A stretch of DNA of 64,000 bases from Roseateles puraquae (GCF_002205845.1 NZ_NISI01000001.1:1054001-1118000); one strand, 5' to 3'; numbered from the stretch's first letter, positions 37,152 through 45,826 are shown. The notes: a model not told the origin generated them from the sequence alone. Program-made: numbers and translations.

Positions 37152-37883
37152 ATGGACCGCATGATCTACCTGTCGATGGCCGGCGCCAAGGCGGCCATGC
37201 AGCGCCAGGATGTGCTCTCTCACAACCTGGCGAATGTCACGACCAACGGCTTCCGGGCGGAGCTGCAGGCCTTCCGTGCGGTGCCGGTGCGGGGCGACGG
37301 CGCCTCCACGCGCGCCTTCGCACTCGAAACCACCATTGGCTACAACGATGCCCCCGGGCCGCTGACCCCCACGGGCCGCAACCTCGACGTGGCCATGCAA
37401 GGCAAGGCCTGGCTCGCCGTGCAGGCCAACGACGGCACCGAGGCTTACACCCGGGCCGGCTCGCTGGACGTCAACGCCGAGGGCCTGCTCGTGATGCGCA
37501 ACGGCATGCCGGTGCTGGGCGACGGCGGGCCGATCAACATCCCCCCGAACAGCACCGTCGAAATCGGCAGCGACGGCACCATCAGCGCCAAGGCGCCCAA
37601 CCAGCGTCCGACCACCGTGGGCCGGCTCAAGCTGGTCACGCCCGAGGCCACACAGCAGCTCACCCGCGGCGACGACGGGCTCTTCCGCGCCGCCGATGGC
37701 GACCTGCCGGCCGACCCGGCTGCGCGGCTCCAGGACGGTGCGCTGGAGGGCAGCAACGTCAGCCCGGTCGAGACCATGGTCGCCATGATTGCCGCGGGCC
37801 GCCAGTTCGAGCAGCAGATGAAGCTGCTGCAGATTGCCCAGACCCAGGGCCAGCAATCGGCCAAGCTGCTGGGCTCGACTTAA
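37152..37883 (+). CDS. flgF: Flagellar basal body rod protein FlgF
   Basis: A 243-residue rod protein. MDRMIYLSMAGAKAAMQRQD with SHNLANVTTNGFRAELQAF at the N-terminus, and EGSNVSPVETMVAMIAAGRQ at the C-terminus. It ends at a TAA codon only 5 bases before the left arm of the large palindromic element that separates it from flgG. Confidence 0.96.
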   Translation: MDRMIYLSMAGAKAAMQRQDVLSHNLANVTTNGFRAELQAFRAVPVRGDGASTRAFALETTIGYNDAPGPLTPTGRNLDVAMQGKAWLAVQANDGTEAYTRAGSLDVNAEGLLVMRNGMPVLGDGGPINIPPNSTVEIGSDGTISAKAPNQRPTTVGRLKLVTPEATQQLTRGDDGLFRAADGDLPADPAARLQDGALEGSNVSPVETMVAMIAAGRQFEQQMKLLQIAQTQGQQSAKLLGST

Positions 37884-37888
37884 GGAAC

Positions 37889-38153
37889 GGGGCCTGGTCA
37901 TGCGAGGGAAATCCATGCGTTGCCACTCAAAAGCCCGCGAGCAAGGCGCAAGGTCGACGCTGGGGTCATCCCCAGCGAGGCCTTGCAACGCCGCACGCGG
38001 GCTTTTGAGTGACAACCCTCCGGGAGAGGGTCTGCGCGGGCACATGGCGTCGTTGCGCGCCTTGCCTGGGCACGAGCCCAGGCGGCGTCGCCCGCCTAGC
38101 CCTGCACCCGCGCAGACCCTCTCGCATTGATTTCCCTCGCATGACCAGGCCCC
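37889..38153. repeat. 265 bp palindromic element with 31 bp terminal inverted repeats and two internal hairpins, in flgF-flgG gap
   Basis: The outer arms 37889-37919 and 38123-38153 are inverted repeats with 30 of 31 positions matching (core GGTCATGCGAGGGAAATC). Inside are two further long stems. The first pairs 37919-37939 with 37996-38016 (20 of 21, core CACTCAAAAGCCCGCG) and contains CGCTGGGG-TCAT-CCCCAGCG at its tip. The second pairs 38024-38040 with 38107-38123 perfectly (GAGAGGGTCTGCGCGGG) and contains GCCTGGGC-ACGA-GCCCAGGC. The whole would fold as a three-way junction in RNA or a cruciform in DNA. No open reading frame of note. The right arm abuts flgG. Confidence 0.92.
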
Positions 38154-38157
38154 CACC

Positions 38158-38940
38158 ATGATGCGCTCGCTCTGGATTGCCAAGACCGGCATGGAAGCCC
38201 AGCAGACCCAGCTGGACAACATCTCGCACAACCTCGCCAACGTGGCCACGAATGGCTACAAGCGCTCGCATGCGGTCTTCGAGGACCTGATCTACCAGAA
38301 CCTGCGCCAGAGCGGCGCCAACACCACCGAGCAGACGGTGCTGCCCACCGGCCTGCAGGTCGGCCTGGGCGTGCGCCCGGTGGCCACGGCCCGCATCTAC
38401 ACGCAAGGCAACCTGCAACAGACCAGCAACAACCTGGACCTGGCCATCAAGGGCGATGGCTTCTTCCAGATCCAGATGCCCGACGGCACCACGGCCTACA
38501 CCCGTGACGGCAGCTTCCAGCTCAATGCCAATGGCCAGATGGTGACGAGCAACGGCTACACCGTGCTGCCGGGCATCACGATCCCGAACAACGCCCAGAG
38601 CCTGACCATCGGCAACGACGGCACCGTCAGCGTCACCCTGCCCGGCCAGACCGCCCCGCAGACGGTGGGCCAGCTGCAGCTCGCCAACTTCGTGAACCCG
38701 GCCGGCCTGGACCCCAAGGGCCAGAACCTCTTTGCCGAGACCGCGTCCAGCGGCACGCCCAACACCGGCGCCCCCAACAACAACGGCATGGGCGCGCTGC
38801 AGCAGGGCTTTGTCGAGACGTCCAACGTCAACGTGGTGGAGGAGCTGGTGCAGATGATCCAGACCCAGCGCGCGTACGAGCTGAACTCCAAGGCCGTGCA
38901 GACCTCGGACCAGATGCTGCAAAAGCTGGCCCAGATCTAA
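38158..38940 (+). CDS. flgG: Flagellar distal rod protein FlgG
   Basis: A 260-residue distal rod protein with [20 protein letters not shown] and [20 protein letters not shown] at the N-terminus and [20 protein letters not shown] at the C-terminus. The length matches the family exactly. Its start is 4 bases after the right arm of the palindromic element; the only Shine-Dalgarno-like bases (CCAGG) lie inside that arm. The start codon could be the ATG at 38158 or the next one at 38161. Confidence 0.97.
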   Translation: MMRSLWIAKTGMEAQQTQLDNISHNLANVATNGYKRSHAVFEDLIYQNLRQSGANTTEQTVLPTGLQVGLGVRPVATARIYTQGNLQQTSNNLDLAIKGDGFFQIQMPDGTTAYTRDGSFQLNANGQMVTSNGYTVLPGITIPNNAQSLTIGNDGTVSVTLPGQTAPQTVGQLQLANFVNPAGLDPKGQNLFAETASSGTPNTGAPNNNGMGALQQGFVETSNVNVVEELVQMIQTQRAYELNSKAVQTSDQMLQKLAQI

Positions 38941-38953
38941 ATCCCTGAACAAG

Positions 38954-39024
38954 GCCACAGAGACAAAGAGACACATAGAAGCTGGCATTGACCCATCGCC
39001 TCCGTATCTCTGTGCCTCTGTGGC
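38954..39024. repeat. CACAGAG-type inverted repeat between flgG and flgH
   Basis: GCCACAGAGACAAAGAGA (38954-38971) and TCTCTGTGCCTCTGTGGC (39007-39024) are 18-base inverted arms with two mismatches and a 35-base loop. I recall CCACAGAGGCACAGAG-like pairs as frequent intergenic repeats in Burkholderiales. The repeat overlaps no gene. Confidence 0.8.
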
Positions 39025-39050
39025 AGAAGCCGACCTCGCCGGAGCACCTC

Positions 39051-39722
39051 ATGAAACACCTGCTCACCCTCCTCGCTGTCACGCTCGCTCTGGCCGGCTG
39101 CGCCACGCCCTACCCCGAGCCGCAGGTGGAGCTGGCGCACACGCCGGTCGTCAACCTGCCGCCGGTGCAGCCGCTGGCGCCCACCAACGGCGCGATCTAC
39201 CAGGGCGCGAGCTACCGGCCGCTGTTCGAAGACCACCGCGCCCGGCTGGTGGGCGACACCTTGACCATCAACATCACCGAACGGGTGTCAGCCACGCAGA
39301 CCAGCACCAGCGAGCTGAGCAAGTCGGGCAGCCTGTCCGCTGGCGTGACGGCCCTGCCCGGCATTGCCGGCAACTCCTTCGGCAAGGCCAGCGCCGGCGC
39401 CACCTCGGCCAATGACAACAAGGGCAAGGGCAGCAACCAGAACACCAACGAGTTCACCGGCGCCATCACGGCCGTGGTGACGGCGGTGCTGCCCAACGGC
39501 CACCTGATGATCAGCGGGGAGAAGCAGATCGGCGTGAACCGCAATGTCGACGTGCTGCGCTTCTCGGGCCAGGTCGACCCGCGCGCCATTGGCCAGGGCA
39601 ATGCGGTCGCGTCCACGTCTGTGGCCAATGTGCGCATCGAGCAGCGCGGGCGCGGGCCCACGGCCGATGCCCATGCCGTGGGTTGGTTGTCGCGCTTCTT
39701 CCTGAACATCGCACCGAGTTGA
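39051..39722 (+). CDS. flgH: Flagellar L-ring protein FlgH
   Basis: A 223-residue outer membrane lipoprotein that forms the L ring. The signal peptide ends in the lipobox LALAGC with lipidated Cys17. Conserved blocks are YRPLFEDHRARLVGDTLTIN and the C-terminal DVLRFSGQVDPRAIGQGNAV. GGAG lies 7 bases before the ATG at 39051. Downstream the flg operon is interrupted until flgI at 46.2 kb. Confidence 0.95.
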   Translation: MKHLLTLLAVTLALAGCATPYPEPQVELAHTPVVNLPPVQPLAPTNGAIYQGASYRPLFEDHRARLVGDTLTINITERVSATQTSTSELSKSGSLSAGVTALPGIAGNSFGKASAGATSANDNKGKGSNQNTNEFTGAITAVVTAVLPNGHLMISGEKQIGVNRNVDVLRFSGQVDPRAIGQGNAVASTSVANVRIEQRGRGPTADAHAVGWLSRFFLNIAPS

Positions 39723-39726
39723 GGGC

Positions 39727-39830
39727 CCACCCCCTACCGGCTTCGCCGGCCCCCTCAAGGGGGCGCTTGCGGCTGCCCGGCAAAGCCGGATCAGCGCAAG
39801 CCGCTGGAGAGGGAGCGGCGCGGTGCGCGC
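39727..39830. repeat. GC-rich repeat-type palindromes after flgH
   Basis: The gap after flgH holds CCGGC-TTC-GCCGG, CCCCCT-CAA-GGGGG-like and CCGGC-AAA-GCCGG hairpins in direct succession, then reverse copies of GCTTGCG. This CCGGCTTCGCCGGCCCCCTC... pattern is frequent in intergenic DNA of related genomes, as I recall. It may act as terminator for flgH. No homologous copy was found elsewhere in this window. Confidence 0.6.
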
Positions 39831-39837
39831 TCCGGGG

Positions 39838-41097
39838 TCAGGATTGGCGCTGAGCGAGGTAATCCACCGCCAGGTGCGCCAGGGCGCGCACGCCCACCTC
39901 CAAGCCGCGCTCGTCAACGACGAAGCGGGGCGAGTGGTTGGAGTAGGCCTGGCTGGGGGCGATCTCGGGCGGCGTGACGCCGACGAAGAAGAACAGGCCC
40001 GGGATCAGGCGCTGGAAGAACGAGAAGTCTTCCGCGCCGGTCGCCTTGGGCACCACCTCGATGCCCATGGGTCGCGGGCCGGTGCTGGCCACGCGGGTGA
40101 GCGTGGGCACCATTTGCTCGGTCAGCACCGGGTCGTTGCGGGTGACCGGGTAGTTCTTGGTGATGCAGACCTGGCAGCTCGCGCGCGAGGCGGCCGAGAT
40201 GCCTTCGGCCAGCTGGGTCACGCGCTCGTGGATGGCATCGCGCATGCCTTCGTCAAAGCTGCGGATGGTGCCCCGCATCTCGACGGTGTCCGGGATGATG
40301 TTCTCGCGCACACCGCCCTTGATGGCGCCGATGGTCACCACCGCCGGCTCGCGGTTCAAGTCCAAGGTGCGGCTGACGATGGTCTGCAGGCCCAGCACGA
40401 TCTGCGCCGAGGTCACGATGGGGTCCACACCGAGCCAGGGAGCCGCGCCATGCGTCTGCTTGCCGCGCACCGTGATCTTGAGCTTGTCGGAGCTCGCCAT
40501 CGTCGGACCGGGCCGGTAGCCGATGACGCCCGCCGATTGGCGCGACGTCACATGCAGCCCGAAGATGGCGCTGGGCGTCGGGTTCTCCAGCACGCCCTCC
40601 TTGATCATCAGCGCCGCGCCGCCCTCTTCGCCCTCGGGCGGCATCTCCTCGGCCGGCTGGAAGATGAACTTCACGCTGCCCGGGATCTGCTCACGCAAGC
40701 CGGCCAGGATGCTGGCCACGCCCATCAGGATGGCGACATGGCAGTCATGGCCGCAGGCATGCATGACGCCCACCTCCTCGCCATTCCAAACGGCGCGTGC
40801 TTTGGACGCGAAGGGCAGCTCCACCTCCTCGGTCACCGGCAGGCCGTCCATGTCGGCCCGCAGCGCCACCACGCCGCCCGGCCGCCCCCCCTTGAGCAAG
40901 CCCACAACACCCGTGTGAGCCACGCCGGTCTTGACCTCGTCAAAGCCCAGTGCACGCAGATGCTCGGCGACGATGGACGCGGTGCGGAACTCGCGATTGC
41001 CCAGTTCGGGATGCTGGTGCAGGTCACGCCGCCACGCGATGACCTGGGCTTCGATCTGGGCAGCGGCGGTGTCGATGGCGGCAGCGAGGGTTTGCAT
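39838..41097 (-). CDS. M20 family amidohydrolase (hippurate hydrolase-like)
   Basis: A 419-residue cytoplasmic metallopeptidase. Zinc-binding motifs of the M20D group: ADMDGLPVTE at 81-90 and VMHACGHDCHVA at 111-122, followed by FIFQPAEEMPPEGEEGG. Family members hydrolyse N-acyl amino acids such as hippurate or N-acetyl-diaminopimelate intermediates; the substrate is not determined by sequence. The start is uncertain between ATG 41097 and GTG 41115. It is the first (leftmost) gene of the six-gene block that splits flgH from flgI and reads against the flagellar genes. Confidence 0.92.
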   Translation of the reverse strand: MQTLAAAIDTAAAQIEAQVIAWRRDLHQHPELGNREFRTASIVAEHLRALGFDEVKTGVAHTGVVGLLKGGRPGGVVALRADMDGLPVTEEVELPFASKARAVWNGEEVGVMHACGHDCHVAILMGVASILAGLREQIPGSVKFIFQPAEEMPPEGEEGGAALMIKEGVLENPTPSAIFGLHVTSRQSAGVIGYRPGPTMASSDKLKITVRGKQTHGAAPWLGVDPIVTSAQIVLGLQTIVSRTLDLNREPAVVTIGAIKGGVRENIIPDTVEMRGTIRSFDEGMRDAIHERVTQLAEGISAASRASCQVCITKNYPVTRNDPVLTEQMVPTLTRVASTGPRPMGIEVVPKATGAEDFSFFQRLIPGLFFFVGVTPPEIAPSQAYSNHSPRFVVDERGLEVGVRALAHLAVDYLAQRQS

Positions 41098-41118
41098 GCC
41101 CGGGGACGCTAGCACGGC

Positions 41119-42501
41119 TCATCCGTGTTCGGCCAGTGGATTCAGATCACGCCGCGACCAACGTTGCACGGCCGCGATGCCGAACGCAACGGACAGCAAC
41201 AACTGCACCGCCAGCCACGCTGGGCCGCGCACCAGCGGGTGACCTTCCAACGCCGCCAGCAAGACCATCGCCAACAACCCGCATCCCACGCCGAGGGAGC
41301 CGATCAAGAGCCCGCGCGGATGGTTGCGCCAGGCGCGCAGCAGCGCAGCGGTCGTGCTGGCCAGCGTCACATCGCCCAGCACCGTCAGCCAAGTTCCCTC
41401 CATGAGCGCCCGTTCGTTGGGCGCCGCAACCAAAGCGGCCGTCACCACCACGGCCGTCAACCAGAGCAGACCGAACACCAGGTTGGACAGCACCAGTCGC
41501 ACTGCCCAACGCCGGAGTGACCAGGAGCCCGGCGCCAGACGCTGCCGCCAGTGCAGGCCGGGATGCCACAGATGGCCCCCGGCCAACACGATCAACAGGG
41601 CGATCCAGGCGGGATAAGCAAGCACGCCCAGTCCGTGGATGGGCCGGCCCCAAGCCTGTGCCGCCCAGGCGTGGGGGTTCACCACGGCCTGGACCAATAC
41701 CAAGGATGGGAAGTACAACGCAGCCGAACGCCATTGCCAGAAAGCGCCTGTCGCCGGCCCGCCGAGGCCGCCATCTGGCGCTGTGCCATCCGTGAAGGGC
41801 AGCAGTGTCCCACCTCGCAATGCGGTGCGCACGGGGGGTCGCAGCGAGGCGACGGGGATGCCCACCCACTGCGGCCGGCCTCTGCCCAGCTGCCTCGGGA
41901 GCGCCCACCAGACCATGCCCAAAGCCAGCAGAGCCATCGCCGCAAGCCACGGTGACTGCGCCAGCACCAACCGAAGCGAGCCCAGGTCTGCCAAAGCCAA
42001 CCCCAGCACGCACCAGCCCCACAGCACCCAGCGGTCCGCCAGGCCACGCCACGCCAGCCCGCACCACGCGCCCAGCGCCTGCGCCGCCAGCAACAAGGCC
42101 AGCACAGCCAGTACCGCTTGCGGCACCCGGGCCAACGACAGGGACAGGCCCACCTCCGCGCGCACGGCCAAGGCCAGCAGCCCCAATATGCCGACCGCCC
42201 CCGTCACCCACAACTGCAGTCGCATCCGCCGACGCGCCAGCGCCTGGCCACGGGAAGGTGCGACCCTGGACCGCCACCGCGCTGTCCAGACGGCGGCAGA
42301 GGACGTGGTCATGGCGGCGGACAACGCCAGCAGCACGGCCTGCAGGCCCAGCAGGCCGTGCAGCAGTGGCATCGGCACGGTTGAAGCGCCAACGGCCATC
42401 ACCAGCGCGAGCAGACTCACCAGCCCCGGCCCCAACAAGCCGACATCGGTCAACCCGTCTTCCAGCCCCACCCGAGGGTCAGCAAGGAACGTCGTGTTCA
42501 T
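41119..42501 (-). CDS. Putative ABC transporter membrane protein
   Basis: A 460-residue protein with roughly ten to twelve hydrophobic segments and basic cytoplasmic loops (VWTARWRSRVAPSRGQALAR). No recognisable permease domain signature is visible to me; the call rests on its overlap (4 bp) with the ABC ATPase gene and on its membrane character. It resembles ABC-2 type permeases of GntR (YtrA)-controlled operons in arrangement. Substrate unknown. Confidence 0.7.
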   Translation of the reverse strand: MNTTFLADPRVGLEDGLTDVGLLGPGLVSLLALVMAVGASTVPMPLLHGLLGLQAVLLALSAAMTTSSAAVWTARWRSRVAPSRGQALARRRMRLQLWVTGAVGILGLLALAVRAEVGLSLSLARVPQAVLAVLALLLAAQALGAWCGLAWRGLADRWVLWGWCVLGLALADLGSLRLVLAQSPWLAAMALLALGMVWWALPRQLGRGRPQWVGIPVASLRPPVRTALRGGTLLPFTDGTAPDGGLGGPATGAFWQWRSAALYFPSLVLVQAVVNPHAWAAQAWGRPIHGLGVLAYPAWIALLIVLAGGHLWHPGLHWRQRLAPGSWSLRRWAVRLVLSNLVFGLLWLTAVVVTAALVAAPNERALMEGTWLTVLGDVTLASTTAALLRAWRNHPRGLLIGSLGVGCGLLAMVLLAALEGHPLVRGPAWLAVQLLLSVAFGIAAVQRWSRRDLNPLAEHG

Positions 42502-43349
42502 GTATTGAGCAGCTCCATCACGTCGGTCATGTCCACGGGTAGCCCGTGGGGCGCCGCTCGGTGACGGGTGTCCACCAGCAACTGCCCGCCCTCCCGCGCT
42601 GACCAGTGCAGTTCGCCCGGCGCCCAGACAACCGGCGCGTGGGCGCAGGGCAGACGCCGCACGTGCTCCAGCAGATCGTCCCAGCGCATGAAGAGCTGCC
42701 GCCGGCCTTCCCTCATGAACAGCACATGGCTGACGATTCGCTCCAGGTCGCTCAGCAGGTGACTGGAAATGAGGACGGTGCGCGGCACCTCTCGCTGCCG
42801 CAAGGCGAACAGCGCGCGCAAGACGTCACGCCGTGAGATGGGGTCCAGGCTGGCCATGGGCTCGTCCAGCAAGAGCAGATCAGGGTCATGGCACAACGCC
42901 AACACCAAAGCGAGCTTTTGCTGATCACCCAGGGAGAGCGAATCCGCGCGCTTGCCCAGGCTCAGGTCAAGCCGTTCCGCCAGCGAACCGGCGACGCGCA
43001 GATCCACACCCCGGTAGACCGCAGCCATCTGCTCCAGATGCGCCAGTCCTGTCAGGCCACGGAAGAGGTCCGGCGTCTGTGCCATGTAGCCCAGGCGATC
43101 CTTCACGGCATCGGGGAGGTCCAGGCTGGGCGCACCCAGCAGCATGCTGTGGCCACCCGCGGGTGTGACGAGGCCGAGCAAGGCGCGGATCAAGGTGGTC
43201 TTGCCAGCGCCGTTGCGCCCCACCAGACCGACCACGGCCCCCTGCGGCACGTCCAGATCGATGCGATCGAGCGCCCGGGGGCGGCCAGACGGGCTGGCAC
43301 CACCCGAGCGCTCGACGGTGAGTTGGCGTGCCTGGATAGCGTCGCTCAT
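42498..43349 (-). CDS. ABC transporter ATP-binding protein
   Basis: A 283-residue ATPase. Walker A GRNGAGKT at 44-51, the ABC signature as LSLGDQQKL at 138-146, and Walker B LLLLDEP at 158-164, with a switch region ISSHLLSDLERI near 190. It belongs to the ABC-2 exporter class ATPases. The start at 43349 overlaps the GntR stop by 4 bp and the stop overlaps the permease start by 4 bp, so the three form one translationally coupled operon. Confidence 0.94.
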   Translation of the reverse strand: MSDAIQARQLTVERSGGASPSGRPRALDRIDLDVPQGAVVGLVGRNGAGKTTLIRALLGLVTPAGGHSMLLGAPSLDLPDAVKDRLGYMAQTPDLFRGLTGLAHLEQMAAVYRGVDLRVAGSLAERLDLSLGKRADSLSLGDQQKLALVLALCHDPDLLLLDEPMASLDPISRRDVLRALFALRQREVPRTVLISSHLLSDLERIVSHVLFMREGRRQLFMRWDDLLEHVRRLPCAHAPVVWAPGELHWSAREGGQLLVDTRHRAAPHGLPVDMTDVMELLNT

Positions 43350-43765
43350 GCGTTCTCCTTGTCGGGGTCGAGGGATGCCAGGGCCTGCTCGAAAGCAGCG
43401 AGGGCGCGCGCGGGTCGGATGCCCAGTTGAACCGCCTGGCGAGCCACTGCCTCCAACGCAGGCTGAAGCAACGCCAGGCGTTCGGTGGCCCGCGACGTGG
43501 GCGTCACGCTCTCGGCCACCACCATGCCGACACCCCGGCGACACGCGAGCAGTCCTTGCGCTTCGAGCAGGCTGTAGGCCTTGCTCACGGTCATGGGGTT
43601 GATGGCGTGCGCCTCTGCCACGGCGCGCACGCTCGGAAGTTCTGCTCCCGGTGCCAACCGCCCGCTGGCGACGAGGCGCTGAACCTGCTCCACCAATTGG
43701 CGGTAGATGGGGGTCGCCTGGTGCGGCTGAATGTCGAAGGCGACGGTCGGGTCCGAGGGCGGCAT
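43346..43765 (-). CDS. GntR family (YtrA-like) transcriptional repressor
   Basis: A 139-residue regulator with a winged helix-turn-helix (PIYRQLVEQVQRLVASGRLA and SVRAVAEAHAINPMTVSKAY) and a short C-terminal helical tail (LQPALEAVARQAVQLGIRPA), the layout of the YtrA subfamily. These repressors usually govern ABC transporter operons, as here. The ATG at 43765 fits; a GTG at 43795 is also in frame. A perfect palindrome immediately upstream is the likely operator. Confidence 0.92.
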   Translation of the reverse strand: MPPSDPTVAFDIQPHQATPIYRQLVEQVQRLVASGRLAPGAELPSVRAVAEAHAINPMTVSKAYSLLEAQGLLACRRGVGMVVAESVTPTSRATERLALLQPALEAVARQAVQLGIRPARALAAFEQALASLDPDKENA

Positions 43766-43775
43766 GTGTATCAGC

Positions 43776-43793
43776 GTATTGCCACTGCAATAC
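43776..43793. promoter_or_regulatory. Palindromic operator candidate upstream of the GntR/ABC operon
   Basis: GTATTGC-CACT-GCAATAC, 7-base perfect arms with a 4-base spacer, sits 11 bases before the ATG of the GntR gene. Position and symmetry suggest the repressor's own binding site. Seen in sequence; binding is inferred. Confidence 0.65.
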
Positions 43794-43814
43794 ACCGAGC
43801 CACCCCTCCCTAGT

Positions 43815-44735
43815 TCAGATACCCACCAACCGCCTCAGGCGCCGCTTCAAATCCAGCCACTGCCGCCCTCGCGAGCGGTCGATGCGCTTGACGTCGATCA
43901 GCGTGAACGGCCCGCAGCCGGAGAGTGTGTGCAGACCAGCGGTATGCGTGCTGCTGACGAGGTCGCCCGTCAGCCGCTCCGTGCCGGCCTCGATGGACAC
44001 CTGCGCCGGGCTCAGCACCGGAAAGCGCAGCAGCCGCGTGGCGCCGCCGTAGCCGGTGGCGCTGTCCTGCACCGGCAGGGTCAGCACGCCATCGTGGCCG
44101 ATGAAGGGGCGCCCCGCCGGCCGGGCACCGTTGCGGTTGACGCGCACCGGGTTGCTGGGCAGCGGCGTCCAGGGGCCGGTCAGTGCGGGCGCGTGGGCCA
44201 TGTGGAGTTCACGCTGGTCACGGGCGCCGGGGCCGACCAGCGTGTAGAACATCCACCAACGCCCCTGATGCTCGATCAGCGACGCATCCGCGCCGGGCAC
44301 GCCGCCGATCAGCGCGCCTTCACGCCGCCAGTGGTCCAGCGAGTCGTCCGTCGCACGGTAGAGCGCGATCTCGCCGGCCTGGTAGGTCTCGGGCACCATC
44401 CAGGTCTGGCCCCCGTACTCGAACACCTGCGGGTAGGACAGGTGAAAGGGCTGGCGCATCACCGTGGTGCATCCCTGCCACTGCAGGTCGGCCAGGCGCA
44501 GGGCATGGCGCTCCAGCGTGGCGCGCTTCACGCGGTAGTCGTAGGCCTCGACGAACACATGCAGGGTCTCGCCCCGCACCAGGCCGAAGGGGTCAGCCAG
44601 GTAGCGCCAGCGGCCGGCGTCGGGCAGCCAGGTGATGCGGTCGCGGGCCGCGGCCAGGGTGTCGGGGGTGACGTCGGCCAGCGCCAAAGGGACAATGCCG
44701 ACCTGCCAGAAGTCGGTGCGCGGGGGCCGCAGCAT
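43815..44735 (-). CDS. Propeller-fold protein of polysaccharide loci, hypothetical
   Basis: A 306-residue protein with repeats of aromatic and Asp-rich strands (WLPDAGRWRYLADPFGLVRG, YPQVFEYGGQTWMVPETYQA and GADASLIEHQGRWWMFYTLV), the pattern of five-bladed GH32/43/62-like propellers also found at the N-terminus of glucosamine inositolphosphorylceramide transferases. Catalytic residues cannot be assigned. It overlaps the preceding glycosyltransferase by one base, so it probably works with it on a surface glycan. Exact family uncertain. Confidence 0.7.
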   Translation of the reverse strand: MLRPPRTDFWQVGIVPLALADVTPDTLAAARDRITWLPDAGRWRYLADPFGLVRGETLHVFVEAYDYRVKRATLERHALRLADLQWQGCTTVMRQPFHLSYPQVFEYGGQTWMVPETYQAGEIALYRATDDSLDHWRREGALIGGVPGADASLIEHQGRWWMFYTLVGPGARDQRELHMAHAPALTGPWTPLPSNPVRVNRNGARPAGRPFIGHDGVLTLPVQDSATGYGGATRLLRFPVLSPAQVSIEAGTERLTGDLVSSTHTAGLHTLSGCGPFTLIDVKRIDRSRGRQWLDLKRRLRRLVGI

Positions 44736-45826
44736 CAGGCGCGCCAGCCGGCGTAGACCTCGTCCTGCTCCTCGAAGGCCTGGGCGCGCTCGGCCCGGTG
44801 CAGCATCACGTCGCGGTAGAAGCTCAGCGTGCGCGCCACGGCATGACCACGGTCGTAGGCGGCGGTGGCGTAGCTCACCTGGCGCTCGGCTGGCGACAGT
44901 TGGCGCAGCCGGGCCACTTCCTCGGCCAGTGCGGCACCCAGTGCGGCAATGTCGCCCACCGGCGTCAGCCGCGCGGGCTGGCCGGCGAGCATCTCGCAGG
45001 GCCCCTGCGTGGCGGTGGACAGCACCGGCCGGCCGGCGCGCATGGCTTCCAGGATGGCCAGCGGGAAGGCTTCCTCGCGCGAGGGCGATACAAACAGGTC
45101 GAAGGCTTTCAACGCCTGGTCGACGTCGCTGCGGTAGCCCAGCAGACGGATGCGGCCATCGCCGGCAGCCAACTCGCGAAGCCGGGCCTCGTCCGGCCCT
45201 TCGCCCAGGATGACGAGCACCGCGTCAGCCGGCGCGTGCGACTTGAAAGCATTGATCAGCAAGTCCATGCCCTTGCTGGGGTGCAACCGGCCGACGCTGC
45301 CGACGAGCATCTGGTGGGGGGCCAGGCCCAGTTCCGCCCGCAGGTCGGTGCGCCGCGCGGCCGCCGCGGGCTCCCGCTCGGGAGCCCAGTTGTAGATGAC
45401 GCTGGCCAGCGCGTCACTGGCCGGCAGGTTGTCGTGCTGCGCCCGGTTCACGCACACCAGGCCGTCCAGGCTGGCGTGATGGTGGGCTTTGTAGCCCACA
45501 TGCAGCGTGCCCACGCGGGCCGCACTGCGGGCATGGGCAACCGCCTTGCACGCCGGGCCGAGATGGCCATGGCAGACATCCGCGCGCAGCCGGCGCACCA
45601 GCGCGGCCACCCGCCAGCCCCGCATCAGCGGCAGCGCCAGGCCATGGAAGCGCACCGCAGGCGACAGGGCAGCCTCGACCGCCGAGCCGGCAGAGCCAAT
45701 GACGTGCACCCGGTGGCCGAGTGCGGCCTGGGCATTGGCGAGGTCGATGCAGTGACGTTCACCGCCGGCGATGCGGGAGGAGAAGACGACGTGAACCAGG
45801 GTCAGCGGTTCGAAGGGCGGAGGCAT
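44735..45826 (-). CDS. Glycosyltransferase family 4-like (GT-B fold)
   Basis: A 363-residue GT-B enzyme. The N-terminal domain begins LTLVHVVFSSRIAGGERHCI with GHRVHVIGSAGSAVEAALSP; the C-terminal domain contains GSVGRLHPSKGMDLLINAFK, LLGYRSDVDQALKAFDLFVS and PSREEAFPLAILEAMRAGRP, the retaining family 4 signature with the EX7E-like pair. The acceptor could be LPS or another surface glycan; flagellin is also possible given its location but this is speculative. No signal peptide. Confidence 0.92.
   Translation of the reverse strand: MPPPFEPLTLVHVVFSSRIAGGERHCIDLANAQAALGHRVHVIGSAGSAVEAALSPAVRFHGLALPLMRGWRVAALVRRLRADVCHGHLGPACKAVAHARSAARVGTLHVGYKAHHHASLDGLVCVNRAQHDNLPASDALASVIYNWAPEREPAAAARRTDLRAELGLAPHQMLVGSVGRLHPSKGMDLLINAFKSHAPADAVLVILGEGPDEARLRELAAGDGRIRLLGYRSDVDQALKAFDLFVSPSREEAFPLAILEAMRAGRPVLSTATQGPCEMLAGQPARLTPVGDIAALGAALAEEVARLRQLSPAERQVSYATAAYDRGHAVARTLSFYRDVMLHRAERAQAFEEQDEVYAGWRA

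Noticed and set aside
37889..38153. The flgF-flgG element as ANTAR target RNA
   Set aside because: ANTAR targets need paired hairpins with six-base loops. The tips here have four-base loops (TCAT and ACGA).
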